Below are positions 6,261 through 13,508 of a stretch of 13,655 nt of DNA, piece after piece; the first letter of the stretch is position 1; every line of letters begins with the position of its first letter. The notes under the pieces are model-generated. The model did not search any database and was not told the DNA's origin. It worked only from the letters and a program-made list of their open reading frames with translations. The DNA is taken from positions 1 to 13,655 of the forward strand of contig DATKSG010000081.1 in the NCBI GenBank assembly GCA_035531775.1, written 5' to 3'. This DNA is from DATKSG01 sp035531775 (GTDB lineage: Bacteria; Actinomycetota; Acidimicrobiia; Acidimicrobiales; UBA8190). The translations under genes were made by a program, and so were the position numbers.

Positions 6261-7937
6261 TCAGGGCTCGGTGACGGCCCCCCGCTCGGCGCCTGTGACC
6301 AGCCGGGCGAACTTGGCCAGGACCCCGGTGGTGTAGCGGGGCTCGGGCGCTTTCCAGTGCCGGCGGCGGCGCTCGATCTCAGCCGGCGCCACGTCCAGGT
6401 CGATGCTGAAGGTCGGCACGTCGATGACGATGCGGTCCCCGTCAGCCACGAAGGCCACCGGGCCGCCTTGGACGGCCTCGGGCGCCACGTGGCCGACGCA
6501 GAAGCCGTGGGTGCCCCCCGAGAACCGCCCGTCGGTCACCAGGGCGCAGTCGGCTCCCCGGCCCGCTCCCTTGAGCGCCCCGGTCACGGCCAGCATCTCG
6601 CGCATTCCAGGGCCCCCCTTGGGCCCTTCGTAGCGGATCACCAGCACCGTCCCCGGTTCGATGGACCCGGCCAGAATGGCCTCGAGCGCACTCTGCTCGC
6701 CGTCGAACACCCGAGCGGTGCCCTCGAAATGAGGGACATCGATGCCGGCCACCTTGACGACGGCACCATCGGGAGCAAGCGAACCTCGGAGCACGGCGAT
6801 GCCGCCGGTGGTGTGGATCGGTTCCGAGAGCCGGTGCACGACCTTGCCGTCGGGTACCGGCGGGGCCACCGCCTCGAGGTTCTCGGCCACGGTCCGCCCG
6901 GTGACGGTGAGGCAGTCCCCATGGAGGAGCCCGGCCTCGAGCAACTCCCGCATGACCACCGGGATGCCCCCGACGGCATCGATGTCGGTCATGTGGTATT
7001 TGCCATGCGGCTTGGTGTCGGCGATGTGGGGGACACGGGCCCCGATGCGGTTGAAGTCGTCCAATTCGAGCTCGACCCGGGCTTCGTTGGCTATGGCCAA
7101 CAAGTGCAGCACGGCGTTGGTGGAGCCGCCGAGGGCCATGACCACGGCAATGGCATTCTCGAAGGCCTGCTTGGTCATGATCTGGCGGGGCCGCAGGCCC
7201 AGGGCCAGCAGATTGACGACGGCCCGGCCTGATTCCACGGCGAAAGCCGATCGCCGGGAGTCCACGGCCGGCGGGCTGGCCGAGCCGGGCAACGACATGC
7301 CGATGGCTTCACCAACCGAGGCCATGGTGTTGGCCGTGAACATGCCGGCACAGGAGCCGGCTGTCGGACAGGCGTTGCGCTCAATCAGTGAGAGCTCGGC
7401 ATCGGTGAGGGCTCCGGTGGCATGGGCGCCGACCGCCTCGAAGACACTCACGATGTCGAGCACCTGGCCTCCGGCGTGCCCGGGCAGGATGCTTCCGCCG
7501 TAGAGGAACACCGATGGAAGGTTGACGCGCGCCGCGGCCATCAACATGCCGGGGAGGGACTTGTCACATCCGGCGAAGGTGACCAAGGCGTCGAACCGCT
7601 CGGCATGCATGACCGTCTCCACCGAGTCGGCGATGACCTCGCGCGATACCAGCGACGCCCTCATTCCCTCGTGGCCCATCGAGATACCGTCCGACACTGC
7701 GATGGTGACGAACTCGATCGGGAACCCCCCGGCCTCCCGGACTCCGATCTTGGCCTGCTTGGCCAAATGGTCGAGAGGCAAGTTACAGGGCGTCACTTCA
7801 TTCCACGAGGAGGCCACGCCGACTTGCGGCTTGTCCCAATCGTCATCGGTCATGCCGATGGCGCGCAGCATCGCCCGCGCCGGTGCCCGGGTCGGGCCGT
7901 CGGTGACCTCCTGGCTCCGGATCTTCAGGGACTTCAT
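6261..7937 (-). CDS. ilvD: Dihydroxyacid dehydratase
   Basis: Dehydrates dihydroxyisovalerate and dihydroxymethylvalerate to the 2-keto acids before transamination, in the cytoplasm. The 558-residue length fits the family. Three cysteines lie at the cluster-binding sites: Cys51 in TPCNLPL, Cys124 in AGCDKSLPG and Cys196 in AGSCAGMFTANTM, the pattern of bacterial IlvD enzymes carrying a [2Fe-2S] cluster. Lys126 in the CDKSLPG motif matches the carbamylated metal-ligand lysine, and Ser473 in TDGRFSGGTHGF matches the catalytic base. The ATG at 7937 (MKSLKIRS) is nine bases after the stop of the DUF222/HNH gene and has no Shine-Dalgarno, but TAGTCT sits exactly six bases upstream, suggesting a leaderless transcript. 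The stop lies 220 bases before ilvB. The attenuator in that gap lets ilvBNC be set separately from ilvD. Confidence 0.97.
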   Translation of the reverse strand: MKSLKIRSQEVTDGPTRAPARAMLRAIGMTDDDWDKPQVGVASSWNEVTPCNLPLDHLAKQAKIGVREAGGFPIEFVTIAVSDGISMGHEGMRASLVSREVIADSVETVMHAERFDALVTFAGCDKSLPGMLMAAARVNLPSVFLYGGSILPGHAGGQVLDIVSVFEAVGAHATGALTDAELSLIERNACPTAGSCAGMFTANTMASVGEAIGMSLPGSASPPAVDSRRSAFAVESGRAVVNLLALGLRPRQIMTKQAFENAIAVVMALGGSTNAVLHLLAIANEARVELELDDFNRIGARVPHIADTKPHGKYHMTDIDAVGGIPVVMRELLEAGLLHGDCLTVTGRTVAENLEAVAPPVPDGKVVHRLSEPIHTTGGIAVLRGSLAPDGAVVKVAGIDVPHFEGTARVFDGEQSALEAILAGSIEPGTVLVIRYEGPKGGPGMREMLAVTGALKGAGRGADCALVTDGRFSGGTHGFCVGHVAPEAVQGGPVAFVADGDRIVIDVPTFSIDLDVAPAEIERRRRHWKAPEPRYTTGVLAKFARLVTGAERGAVTEP

Positions 7938-7943
7938 CAGCCA

Positions 7944-7949
7944 AGACTA
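7944..7949 (-). promoter_or_regulatory. Candidate -10 element for leaderless ilvD transcript
   Basis: TAGTCT fits the actinobacterial TANNNT -10 pattern and is followed by exactly six bases (TGGCTG) before the ilvD ATG, the spacing seen when transcription starts at the A of the start codon. It overlaps the TAG stop of the upstream gene. No recognisable -35 hexamer lies about 17 bases further upstream. The missing Shine-Dalgarno before ilvD supports the reading, but the hexamer alone is weak evidence. Confidence 0.4.
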
Positions 7950-9278
7950 CGGCCAACCGCCCCCGGCGCCCACGTCGTCCTCCTCCACCGCCGGCCCCTT
8001 GGGCCCCGACCACCGCCAGTCACCGGGGCCGCCGGTCAGCCGGTAGCCGTCGTAAGTCTTCTGTTGGTGATGGAACCGGCACAGGCGGGCAAGGTTCCAC
8101 AGCGCCGTCGGGCCGCCTTGGGCGTACGGCACCTTCCAGTGATCGATCTCGAGGCCCAGGTCGACGTCGCAACCGGGAACCACACAGGACCGGTCCCGCG
8201 CCTCGAGGGCGCTCTCGACGTGGGCCGGGACCGAGCGACCGAGATGGCACACCGTCGTCACATCGACACCGTCTCGCACGATGAGCTTGACGGCCGACTC
8301 CCCCACCAGATTCTCGACGGTGGCAAGCGGAACCGGCCCCACGCCGGCGATCTCGCATACCTCTCCATGTTGGAGGTGGCCACGCCGCAGAGCCTCGAGG
8401 CTCACATGGAAGTACATGGTGGCCGACCGCACGCGTCCCCCCACGGTGCCTTCGAACGTGGCCCGTCGGCAGTCACCGGTAGCCAGAGCCACCAGGGCGT
8501 CGGCCTCATAGGCCTGGCGCGGCTCGGGCTCGAGGTTGGCCTGCCTGACCTCGTCGGCTACGAACGTGGCGAGGGACTTCACCGCAGCCAGGAGTTCAGC
8601 CCCGGCATCGGGGGTCAGGCGGGTGTGGATGTGGAAGGCACCTTCGGGATCGAGCCAGTGCCGGAGAAACCGCTCTCTGCGGATGGCGGCGTATCTGGCG
8701 GCGTCGTCCCTGCCGGCTACGGCCCGCACGCTCCTGGCCCGATGCTGCAATGCCTTCAGACTCAGGTGGCCGGCCACATCGATCAACTCCGCCTCAGCGG
8801 CGGGATCGGCCGACGCCGCCGCTGTGATCTCCCGGACCTGGGGCAGCGACAGCGAGCCGTCGCACAAAGCGGCTCGAGTGGCGGGCAGCGTCGGCAGGCA
8901 GGCGGCGGTCTCCAACGTCGTGATGGCCTCCCCGATCGACGTCTTGGTCTTCTGGGCCAGCCAGCTGGCCGCTGACCTGTGGCCCTCCTCCCGCCACGTC
9001 ATGCACTGGGCCGCCCGGCGGGCGAATCCCAGGCGACCGGCGGCGACGGCACGGTCGATCTTCACCAGGCGCTCGAGCAACAGGGCGGCCTGGTGGCCCG
9101 TCACGCGGTCGGGGTCGACCTCGCCGACGACTCGGCGAACCAGTGCAAGGACGTCGTCGAGGACGTCAAGTGCTCCTGGGCGCTCGCCCGGGTACTCCGT
9201 GGGGCGCTCGCCCGGGTACTCCGTGGGGCGATCGCCTGAAAGCTCGGCGGTGTCCATGGTGGCCATAGCGTCTGGCAT
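7947..9278 (-). CDS. DUF222 / HNH endonuclease domain protein (13E12 family)
   Basis: A 443-residue protein with an N-terminal acidic, proline-rich repeat (residues 17-34), an alpha-helical DUF222 region (about 40-340) and a C-terminal HNH nuclease domain. The HNH part shows paired cysteines CVVPGC (365-370), EIDH with Asp379 and His380, then NLARLCRFHH with Asn395, Cys400, His403 and His404, so zinc and catalytic positions look intact. Such proteins are abundant and often multicopy in Actinobacteria; their role is unsettled, with links to mobile DNA and DNA cleavage. The chosen ATG 9278 has GAGG nine bases upstream; a TTG at 9308 and ATGs at 9266 and 9257 are in frame. It lies 43 bases after gatB and nine before ilvD, between two housekeeping blocks, and may be an insertion. 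No terminal repeats or integrase are visible beside it. Confidence 0.88.
   Translation of the reverse strand: MPDAMATMDTAELSGDRPTEYPGERPTEYPGERPGALDVLDDVLALVRRVVGEVDPDRVTGHQAALLLERLVKIDRAVAAGRLGFARRAAQCMTWREEGHRSAASWLAQKTKTSIGEAITTLETAACLPTLPATRAALCDGSLSLPQVREITAAASADPAAEAELIDVAGHLSLKALQHRARSVRAVAGRDDAARYAAIRRERFLRHWLDPEGAFHIHTRLTPDAGAELLAAVKSLATFVADEVRQANLEPEPRQAYEADALVALATGDCRRATFEGTVGGRVRSATMYFHVSLEALRRGHLQHGEVCEIAGVGPVPLATVENLVGESAVKLIVRDGVDVTTVCHLGRSVPAHVESALEARDRSCVVPGCDVDLGLEIDHWKVPYAQGGPTALWNLARLCRFHHQQKTYDGYRLTGGPGDWRWSGPKGPAVEEDDVGAGGGWP
9178..9238 (-). repeat. In-frame 24-base tandem repeat in DUF222/HNH gene
   Basis: Two identical 24-base units (9178-9201 and 9202-9225) are followed by a partial, diverged third copy (from 9226). 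In the protein they give RPTEYPGE twice, preceded by DRPTEYPGE-like context, just before the DUF222 domain. The unit is a multiple of three, so copy number can change without a frameshift. This resembles a slippage-generated linker. Confidence 0.9.
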
Positions 9279-9321
9279 GCCCGCCAGCCTCGCATGGGGG
9301 TGTGACAACCCCGGAGCCGAC

Positions 9322-10773
9322 CTACCCCTTGAGGCGGTGGAGCTCGGCGATGACGGCCTTGCCGTTGGCCTTGCCCGACGTGGCCTTCATTACCTGGCCG
9401 ATGAAGAACTGGGCCAGCTTGTCCTCGCCGTCGCGGAAGCGAGCCCACTCCTCGGGGCTGGCTTGTACGACCTCGCCGACCACCAGGGCAAGCGAGGATG
9501 CCTCGAGGACCTCGAAGCCATGGCGCCGGGCGATGTCGGCCGGGTCACCACCGGCCACCAACAAGTCGCCCAGGACGGTCTTGGCCTGGGTGGCCGACAA
9601 CTTGCCGTCCTGCTCCATGCGGAGGAGTGCTCCGTAGGCCCCGTGATCCACCGCACGAGCGGCCTCGGGTGAGGCGGCAGCTTCGTTGGCGGTGCGGGCG
9701 ATGGCGAGCGGAGCACCGATCCCGGCGTTCACGGATCCGAGCACGAGCGAGTCGAGATCGAGCTCCACCACCGTGGCGATCTGGTCCACGCGGGCGTCGG
9801 TGACCGGCTCACCGGCCGACCCGAGAAGGTCACGCAGGCGTTGGCGCCGCTCGGCCGGCATCGAAGGCAGGGCGGAGGCCACGTCCTTCTGCCACCTCGG
9901 GTCCGGGGCGATAGGCACCAGGTCGGGCTCGGGGAAGTACCGGTAGTCGAATGCCTCCTCCTTGGAGCGAAGCGGCACCGTGCGACCGCCCTCTTCATCC
10001 CAGTGCCGCGTCTGCTGTTCGACGGCTCCCCCCGACTCGATCACGGCGATCTGACGCTCGATCTCATGCTCGATGGCCCGAGACAGCGACCGGAGCGAGT
10101 TCAAGTTCTTGATCTCGCACCGGGTCCCTAGCGTGTGCTCCCCGGCCCGGCGAATCGACACGTTGGCATCGACCCGCATCGATCCCTCCTCCATTCGGCC
10201 GTCGGATGCTTCGGTAGCCATGAGGATCGATCGCAGCTCGCCGGCATACATCCGCGCCTGGGCCGCCGAACGGATGTCGGGCGCCGAGACGATCTCGACC
10301 AGGGGGACACCGGCGCGGTTGTAGTCCACCAAGGCGTACTCGGCGTCGTGGATTCGGCCTCCTCCACCCATATGGGTGGTCTTGCCGGTGTCCTCCTCCA
10401 TGTGAGCCCTCACGACGCCGACCGTGCTCCCGTCGGACAGCTCGAGGTGGCCGTCCACGTTGATCGGCTCGTCGTACTGGCTTACTTGATAATCCTTAGG
10501 CATGTCGGGATAGAAGTAGTTCTTGCGATGGAAGGTCGAGGGCCTGATGTCGCAGTGCAGGGCGAGGCCTATGCGCATGGCCATCTCCACCGCACCGACG
10601 TTCAACACCGGCAGCGAACCCGGGAGCCCGAGACAGACGGGGCACACATTGGTGTTGGGCTCGTCCCCGAACGCGTTCCGGCAACCGCAGAAGAGCTTCG
10701 TGGCCGTCCGCAGCTCGCAGTGCACCTCGAGGCCGATGACCGGCTCCCAGGCGCCGGGCGAGGGCGCGCTCAC
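9322..10773 (-). CDS. gatB: Asp-tRNA(Asn)/Glu-tRNA(Gln) amidotransferase subunit B
   Basis: The tRNA-binding and kinase subunit of GatCAB, which activates the misacylated Glu or Asp on tRNA with ATP and receives ammonia from GatA. In 483 residues it shows the N-terminal EPVIGLEVHCEL segment, a zinc-type cysteine set (CGC followed by CPVC near residues 30-50), the hallmark HRKNYFYPDMPKDYQ, and the C-terminal YqeY-like tail domain that docks tRNA, ending with GQVMKATSGKANGKAV. The GTG at 10773 (VSAPSPGAWEP) overlaps the gatA stop as GTGA and gives the usual start just before the conserved core, with GGGGG upstream. A start at 10821 would add 16 residues lying within gatA and is less likely. Coupling to gatA suits the fixed subunit ratio of the complex. 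Confidence 0.97.
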   Translation of the reverse strand: MSAPSPGAWEPVIGLEVHCELRTATKLFCGCRNAFGDEPNTNVCPVCLGLPGSLPVLNVGAVEMAMRIGLALHCDIRPSTFHRKNYFYPDMPKDYQVSQYDEPINVDGHLELSDGSTVGVVRAHMEEDTGKTTHMGGGGRIHDAEYALVDYNRAGVPLVEIVSAPDIRSAAQARMYAGELRSILMATEASDGRMEEGSMRVDANVSIRRAGEHTLGTRCEIKNLNSLRSLSRAIEHEIERQIAVIESGGAVEQQTRHWDEEGGRTVPLRSKEEAFDYRYFPEPDLVPIAPDPRWQKDVASALPSMPAERRQRLRDLLGSAGEPVTDARVDQIATVVELDLDSLVLGSVNAGIGAPLAIARTANEAAASPEAARAVDHGAYGALLRMEQDGKLSATQAKTVLGDLLVAGGDPADIARRHGFEVLEASSLALVVGEVVQASPEEWARFRDGEDKLAQFFIGQVMKATSGKANGKAVIAELHRLKG

Positions 10774-12287
10774 GCTCGACCCCCGGACGACCACCCGGCC
10801 GTGCCGAGCGGCTCGGCCCATACCCCGGGAGGGGCAAGCGGCGGCGCGCCATCCTCGATGACGGCCGCCGCCTGGAGCATGGCCGCCTCACCGAGTGCGG
10901 GAGCCAACACCTGCACCCCGATAGGCAGGCCCGACCAGTCGGCGCCGAAGGGCACGCTCACCGCCGGATGTCCAGCCAGGTTCGACGGGACCGAGAACAC
11001 GTCCGACAGGTACATCGACCACGGGTCTTGGACCTTGGAGCCGATGGCGAAGGCGGTGGTGGGGGTGGTGGCCCCGAGCAGCACGTCCACGTGCTGGTAG
11101 GCGCGGTCGAAGGCGTCGATGATCAGGGTGCGGACCTTCTGGGCCTGCGCGTAGTAGGCGTCGTAGTACCCCGCCGACAGGGCGTAGGTGCCCAGCATGA
11201 TGCGCCGCTTCACCTCCGGCCCGAAGCCGGCCGACCGGGTGGCACCCTGCATGGCGGCCACGTCGGGGGCGTCGACGCGCAGGCCGTAGCGCACGCCGTC
11301 GTAGCGGGCCAGGTTGGACGAGGCCTCGGCCGGGGCGAGGAGGTAGTACGCGGGCAAGGCGTGGCGCACCTCGGGGATCGAGCACTCCTCGATTGAGGCT
11401 CCGGCCGCCTCCAGGGTCTCAGCGGCCGCCCGCACGGCGGCCACCACGGCCGGCTCGGCCCCCTCGAGCAGCTCCTGCACCAAACCCACCCGCAGCCCGG
11501 TCACACCGTCGCCCACGGCGGCCACACATCGCGGGGCCGGGCGCTCCAGCGACGTGGAGTCCATGGGGTCATGGCCACCGATGGCGTCGAACAGGGCGGC
11601 GGCATCGGCCACCGTCCGGGCGAAGGGCCCGATCTGGTCGAGGGAGCTGGCGAACGCCACCAGGCCGTAGCGCGAGACCGTGCCGTAGGTGGGCTTCATC
11701 CCCACCACGCCGCACAGGGCGGCTGGCTGGCGGATGGACCCTCCCGTGTCCGAGCCCAGGGCCAGGGGGGCGAGGCCGGCAGCCACCGCCGCCGCCGAAC
11801 CGCCGCTCGAGCCGCCCGGCACCCGCTCAAGGTCGTACGGATTGCGAGACGGCCCGAAGGCCGAGTTCTCCGTCGACGAGCCCATGGCGAATTCGTCGAG
11901 GTTGGTCTTGCCCACCACCACGGCGCCCGCGGCGCGTAGGCGCTCGACGACGGTGGCGTCGTAGGGTGGCTTCCACCCGTCGAGGATGCGGGACGAGCAC
12001 GTGGTGGCGATGCCACGCGTGCACATGTTGTCCTTCAGGGCCACCGGCACGCCGGCCAGCGGGCCCGGGTCCACCCCGGCCTGGACGCGGCGGTCCACGG
12101 CGTCGGCGTCGGCCAGTGCCTCCTCGCCAACCACGGTCACAAAGGCGTGCAGTTCGACGTCGAGCTCGGCGATGGCCGACAGGTGTCGCTCCACGACATG
12201 GCGGGCCGTGAGGGCGCCCGACCTGACCTGCGCCGCCACCTCGCACGCCGGTGCCGGCCTGGCCGCCGATCGTGCGTCGTCGGCCAC
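10770..12287 (-). CDS. gatA: Asp-tRNA(Asn)/Glu-tRNA(Gln) amidotransferase subunit A
   Basis: The amidase subunit of GatCAB: it hydrolyses glutamine and channels ammonia to GatB for conversion of Glu-tRNA(Gln) to Gln-tRNA(Gln). The 505 residues carry the amidase signature with the Ser-cis-Ser-Lys triad: Lys85 in VALKDN, Ser160 in PGGSSGGSAAA and Ser184 in GSDTGGSIRQPAA, with the same spacings (75 and 24) as characterised GatA enzymes. The GTG start at 12287 follows the gatC stop after a single base, with GAGG nine bases upstream inside gatC. The stop overlaps the gatB GTG. A GatCAB set usually means the organism lacks glutaminyl-tRNA synthetase, which cannot be checked here. All catalytic residues are present. 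Confidence 0.97.
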   Translation of the reverse strand: MADDARSAARPAPACEVAAQVRSGALTARHVVERHLSAIAELDVELHAFVTVVGEEALADADAVDRRVQAGVDPGPLAGVPVALKDNMCTRGIATTCSSRILDGWKPPYDATVVERLRAAGAVVVGKTNLDEFAMGSSTENSAFGPSRNPYDLERVPGGSSGGSAAAVAAGLAPLALGSDTGGSIRQPAALCGVVGMKPTYGTVSRYGLVAFASSLDQIGPFARTVADAAALFDAIGGHDPMDSTSLERPAPRCVAAVGDGVTGLRVGLVQELLEGAEPAVVAAVRAAAETLEAAGASIEECSIPEVRHALPAYYLLAPAEASSNLARYDGVRYGLRVDAPDVAAMQGATRSAGFGPEVKRRIMLGTYALSAGYYDAYYAQAQKVRTLIIDAFDRAYQHVDVLLGATTPTTAFAIGSKVQDPWSMYLSDVFSVPSNLAGHPAVSVPFGADWSGLPIGVQVLAPALGEAAMLQAAAVIEDGAPPLAPPGVWAEPLGTAGWSSGGRA

Positions 12288-12288
12288 G

Positions 12289-12615
12289 TCAGAGCGCCTC
12301 GCCGAGGATCCTCGGCACCCTGAACCGCCCCGATTCGGCCGCCGGCGCCTGAGCCAGGACCTCGTCGCGCCCTAGCGAGGGCCGCACGTCGTCGGCCCGC
12401 AACACGTTGCGCAGCGGCAGAGGATGAGCGGTGGGCTCCACCCCGGACGTGTCGAGGGCGGACATGGCCGCCACGTGCTCGAGCACGGTGGCCAACTGCT
12501 CGGCGTACTGGTCGAGCTCGTCGTCGGACAGGTCGATGCGGGCCAGTCGGGCCACGTAGGCGGCGTCCTGGCGGGTCAGGCGAGCCGGCTCATGCCGCGT
12601 AGGCGACGTATCCAT
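12289..12615 (-). CDS. gatC: Asp-tRNA(Asn)/Glu-tRNA(Gln) amidotransferase subunit C
   Basis: The small subunit that wraps GatA and GatB together. The 108-residue product begins MDTSPTRHEP and has the typical core LTRQDAAYVARLARIDLSDD (14-33), a helix with QLATVLEHV, the PTAHPLPLRNVLRADDV segment and the C-terminal RFRVPRIL that inserts between the other subunits. The ATG at 12615 shares a base with the stop of the upstream hydrolase (TGATG). A much longer frame opens at 13470, but everything before residue 1 here is an arginine-rich shadow of the hydrolase gene in another frame. The C-terminus is normal and the gene leads directly into gatA. Confidence 0.95.
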   Translation of the reverse strand: MDTSPTRHEPARLTRQDAAYVARLARIDLSDDELDQYAEQLATVLEHVAAMSALDTSGVEPTAHPLPLRNVLRADDVRPSLGRDEVLAQAPAAESGRFRVPRILGEAL

Positions 12616-13394
12616 CAGCCACGAGCCCCCGTGGTGCCGGCGTCGACACCGAGCACGCGCCGGCAGAAGGCCACCACCCGGGTCTCGATCTCGGGCGCGT
12701 CGTGGTCGAGGGTGGCCACGTGGTAGCTGCGCTCGAGCCACACGCGCTCGATCGGTCCGGACACCCCCTCCATGAGGACATCGCCCGACGAGCTCGGCAC
12801 CACGTGGTCCTGACGGCTCGACAGCAGCAGCACGGGACAGCGCACCGACGCGAGCTCGGCGTGAACGCCGTCGAGGCCCTCGAACAGCGACAGGGCGGCC
12901 GCCACCGGTGTGCCCAGGTAGGCGTTCTCGGTCATGCCCTCCTTGGCGATGTCGGACCCCACGCCCGGGGCCAGCTCGGTACCTGACTCGAGCACGCCGC
13001 GCAGCACGTCGCGAAAGCTCTCGGCCGGGGGCTCGACCAGCGGGTTCACCAACGCCAGGCCGACGATCTCCGGGTGCCGCTCGGCCAGTTGACAGGCCAG
13101 GGCTCCCCCCATCGACAACGCAGCCACCGCCACCTGCCGGCACCTCGCCGCCAGCTCGCCGTAGGCCGCTTCGGCGGCGGCGGACCAGTCGGCCCACCTC
13201 GTCGGGATCATGTCCTCCACCACCGTGCCGTGACCGGGCAACAGGGGCAGTTCGACAGTGAGCCCATCGGCGGCCAGCGCTTCGGCCAGGGGCCGCACGG
13301 ATTGGGGGTTCCCGGTAAAGCCGTGGAGCACGAGCACGCCGACGTCGCCGCCATGGTGGGAGTAGGGATCGGCACCGGGGATGAGCGTGGTCAC
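12615..13394 (-). CDS. Alpha/beta hydrolase, carboxylesterase/monoacylglycerol lipase-like
   Basis: A 259-residue single-domain alpha/beta hydrolase without a signal peptide, so probably cytoplasmic. The oxyanion-hole HGFTGNP is at 24-30, the nucleophile elbow ALSMGG places Ser94, Asp196 lies in SRQDHVVP and His225 in RSYHVATLDHD, completing a triad. The lid region (about 117-180) contains the ENAYLGTPV stretch common in the Est30-type carboxylesterase group, whose triad sits at nearly the same positions. Substrate is probably a short or medium acyl ester, but cannot be fixed from sequence. The GTG at 13394 is chosen because TAGCAT lies exactly six bases upstream and no Shine-Dalgarno is present, which fits a leaderless message. 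It is the first gene of the gat transcription unit, overlapping gatC by one base. Its metabolic link to amidotransferase is unclear. Confidence 0.87.
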   Translation of the reverse strand: MTTLIPGADPYSHHGGDVGVLVLHGFTGNPQSVRPLAEALAADGLTVELPLLPGHGTVVEDMIPTRWADWSAAAEAAYGELAARCRQVAVAALSMGGALACQLAERHPEIVGLALVNPLVEPPAESFRDVLRGVLESGTELAPGVGSDIAKEGMTENAYLGTPVAAALSLFEGLDGVHAELASVRCPVLLLSSRQDHVVPSSSGDVLMEGVSGPIERVWLERSYHVATLDHDAPEIETRVVAFCRRVLGVDAGTTGARG

Positions 13395-13400
13395 GGGCGA

Positions 13401-13406
13401 ATGCTA
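13401..13406 (-). promoter_or_regulatory. Candidate -10 element for leaderless hydrolase-gatCAB transcript
   Basis: TAGCAT matches TANNNT and is separated by exactly six bases from the GTG at 13394, as in leaderless actinobacterial genes. The -35 region would fall in the left arm of the inverted repeat at 13417-13452. There is no TTGACA-like hexamer, so the match rests on the -10 and its spacing. Confidence 0.42.
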
Positions 13407-13416
13407 CCGGCAGGCC

Positions 13417-13452
13417 CGGGTGCGCCCGGGTGCCGGGCACCGGGCGCACCCG
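13417..13452. repeat. 13-bp perfect inverted repeat between divergent genes
   Basis: Arms CGGGTGCGCCCGG (13417-13429) and CCGGGCGCACCCG (13440-13452) flank ten bases. The left arm is also part of an exact tandem duplication of GCCCGGGTGC (13414-13423 and 13424-13433). The element occupies the expected -35 regions of both divergent candidate promoters, so an operator for a repressor or activator is a reasonable guess. No U-run follows on either side, so it is not a normal terminator. Confidence 0.8.
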
Positions 13453-13453
13453 A

Positions 13454-13459
13454 TATCGT
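13454..13459 (+). promoter_or_regulatory. Candidate -10 element for the SCP2-like gene
   Basis: TATCGT fits TANNNT about 50 bases ahead of the plus-strand ATG and directly abuts the inverted repeat. No clear -35 hexamer is present. Weak support. Confidence 0.3.
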
Positions 13460-13493
13460 GTCCCCCGCACCGACAGGTCCCCCCGATCGACAC

Positions 13494-13499
13494 AAGGAG
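13494..13499 (+). promoter_or_regulatory. Ribosome binding site of the SCP2-like gene
   Basis: AAGGAG lies nine bases before the ATG at 13509, a strong Shine-Dalgarno that fixes this start. It contrasts with the divergent hydrolase gene, which has none. Confidence 0.8.
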
Positions 13500-13508
13500 C
13501 ACACCCGC

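Noticed and set aside
7422..8975. 517-residue plus-strand open frame
   Set aside because: It lies antisense to ilvD and the DUF222/HNH gene and shows no recognisable domain; long antisense frames are expected in high-GC coding DNA.
9297..9312. Small hairpin GGGGT/ACCCC between gatB and the HNH gene as a terminator
   Set aside because: Only five base pairs and no U-run on either strand.
10770..13394. Base-composition step suggesting transfer of gatA-gatC-hydrolase
   Set aside because: Some gatA lines look richer in GC than gatB, but other sampled lines in the same genes do not, so no clear boundary is supported.
12616..13470. Long N-terminal extension of GatC (393-residue frame)
   Set aside because: The extra part is an arginine-rich shadow of the alpha/beta hydrolase gene in another frame.
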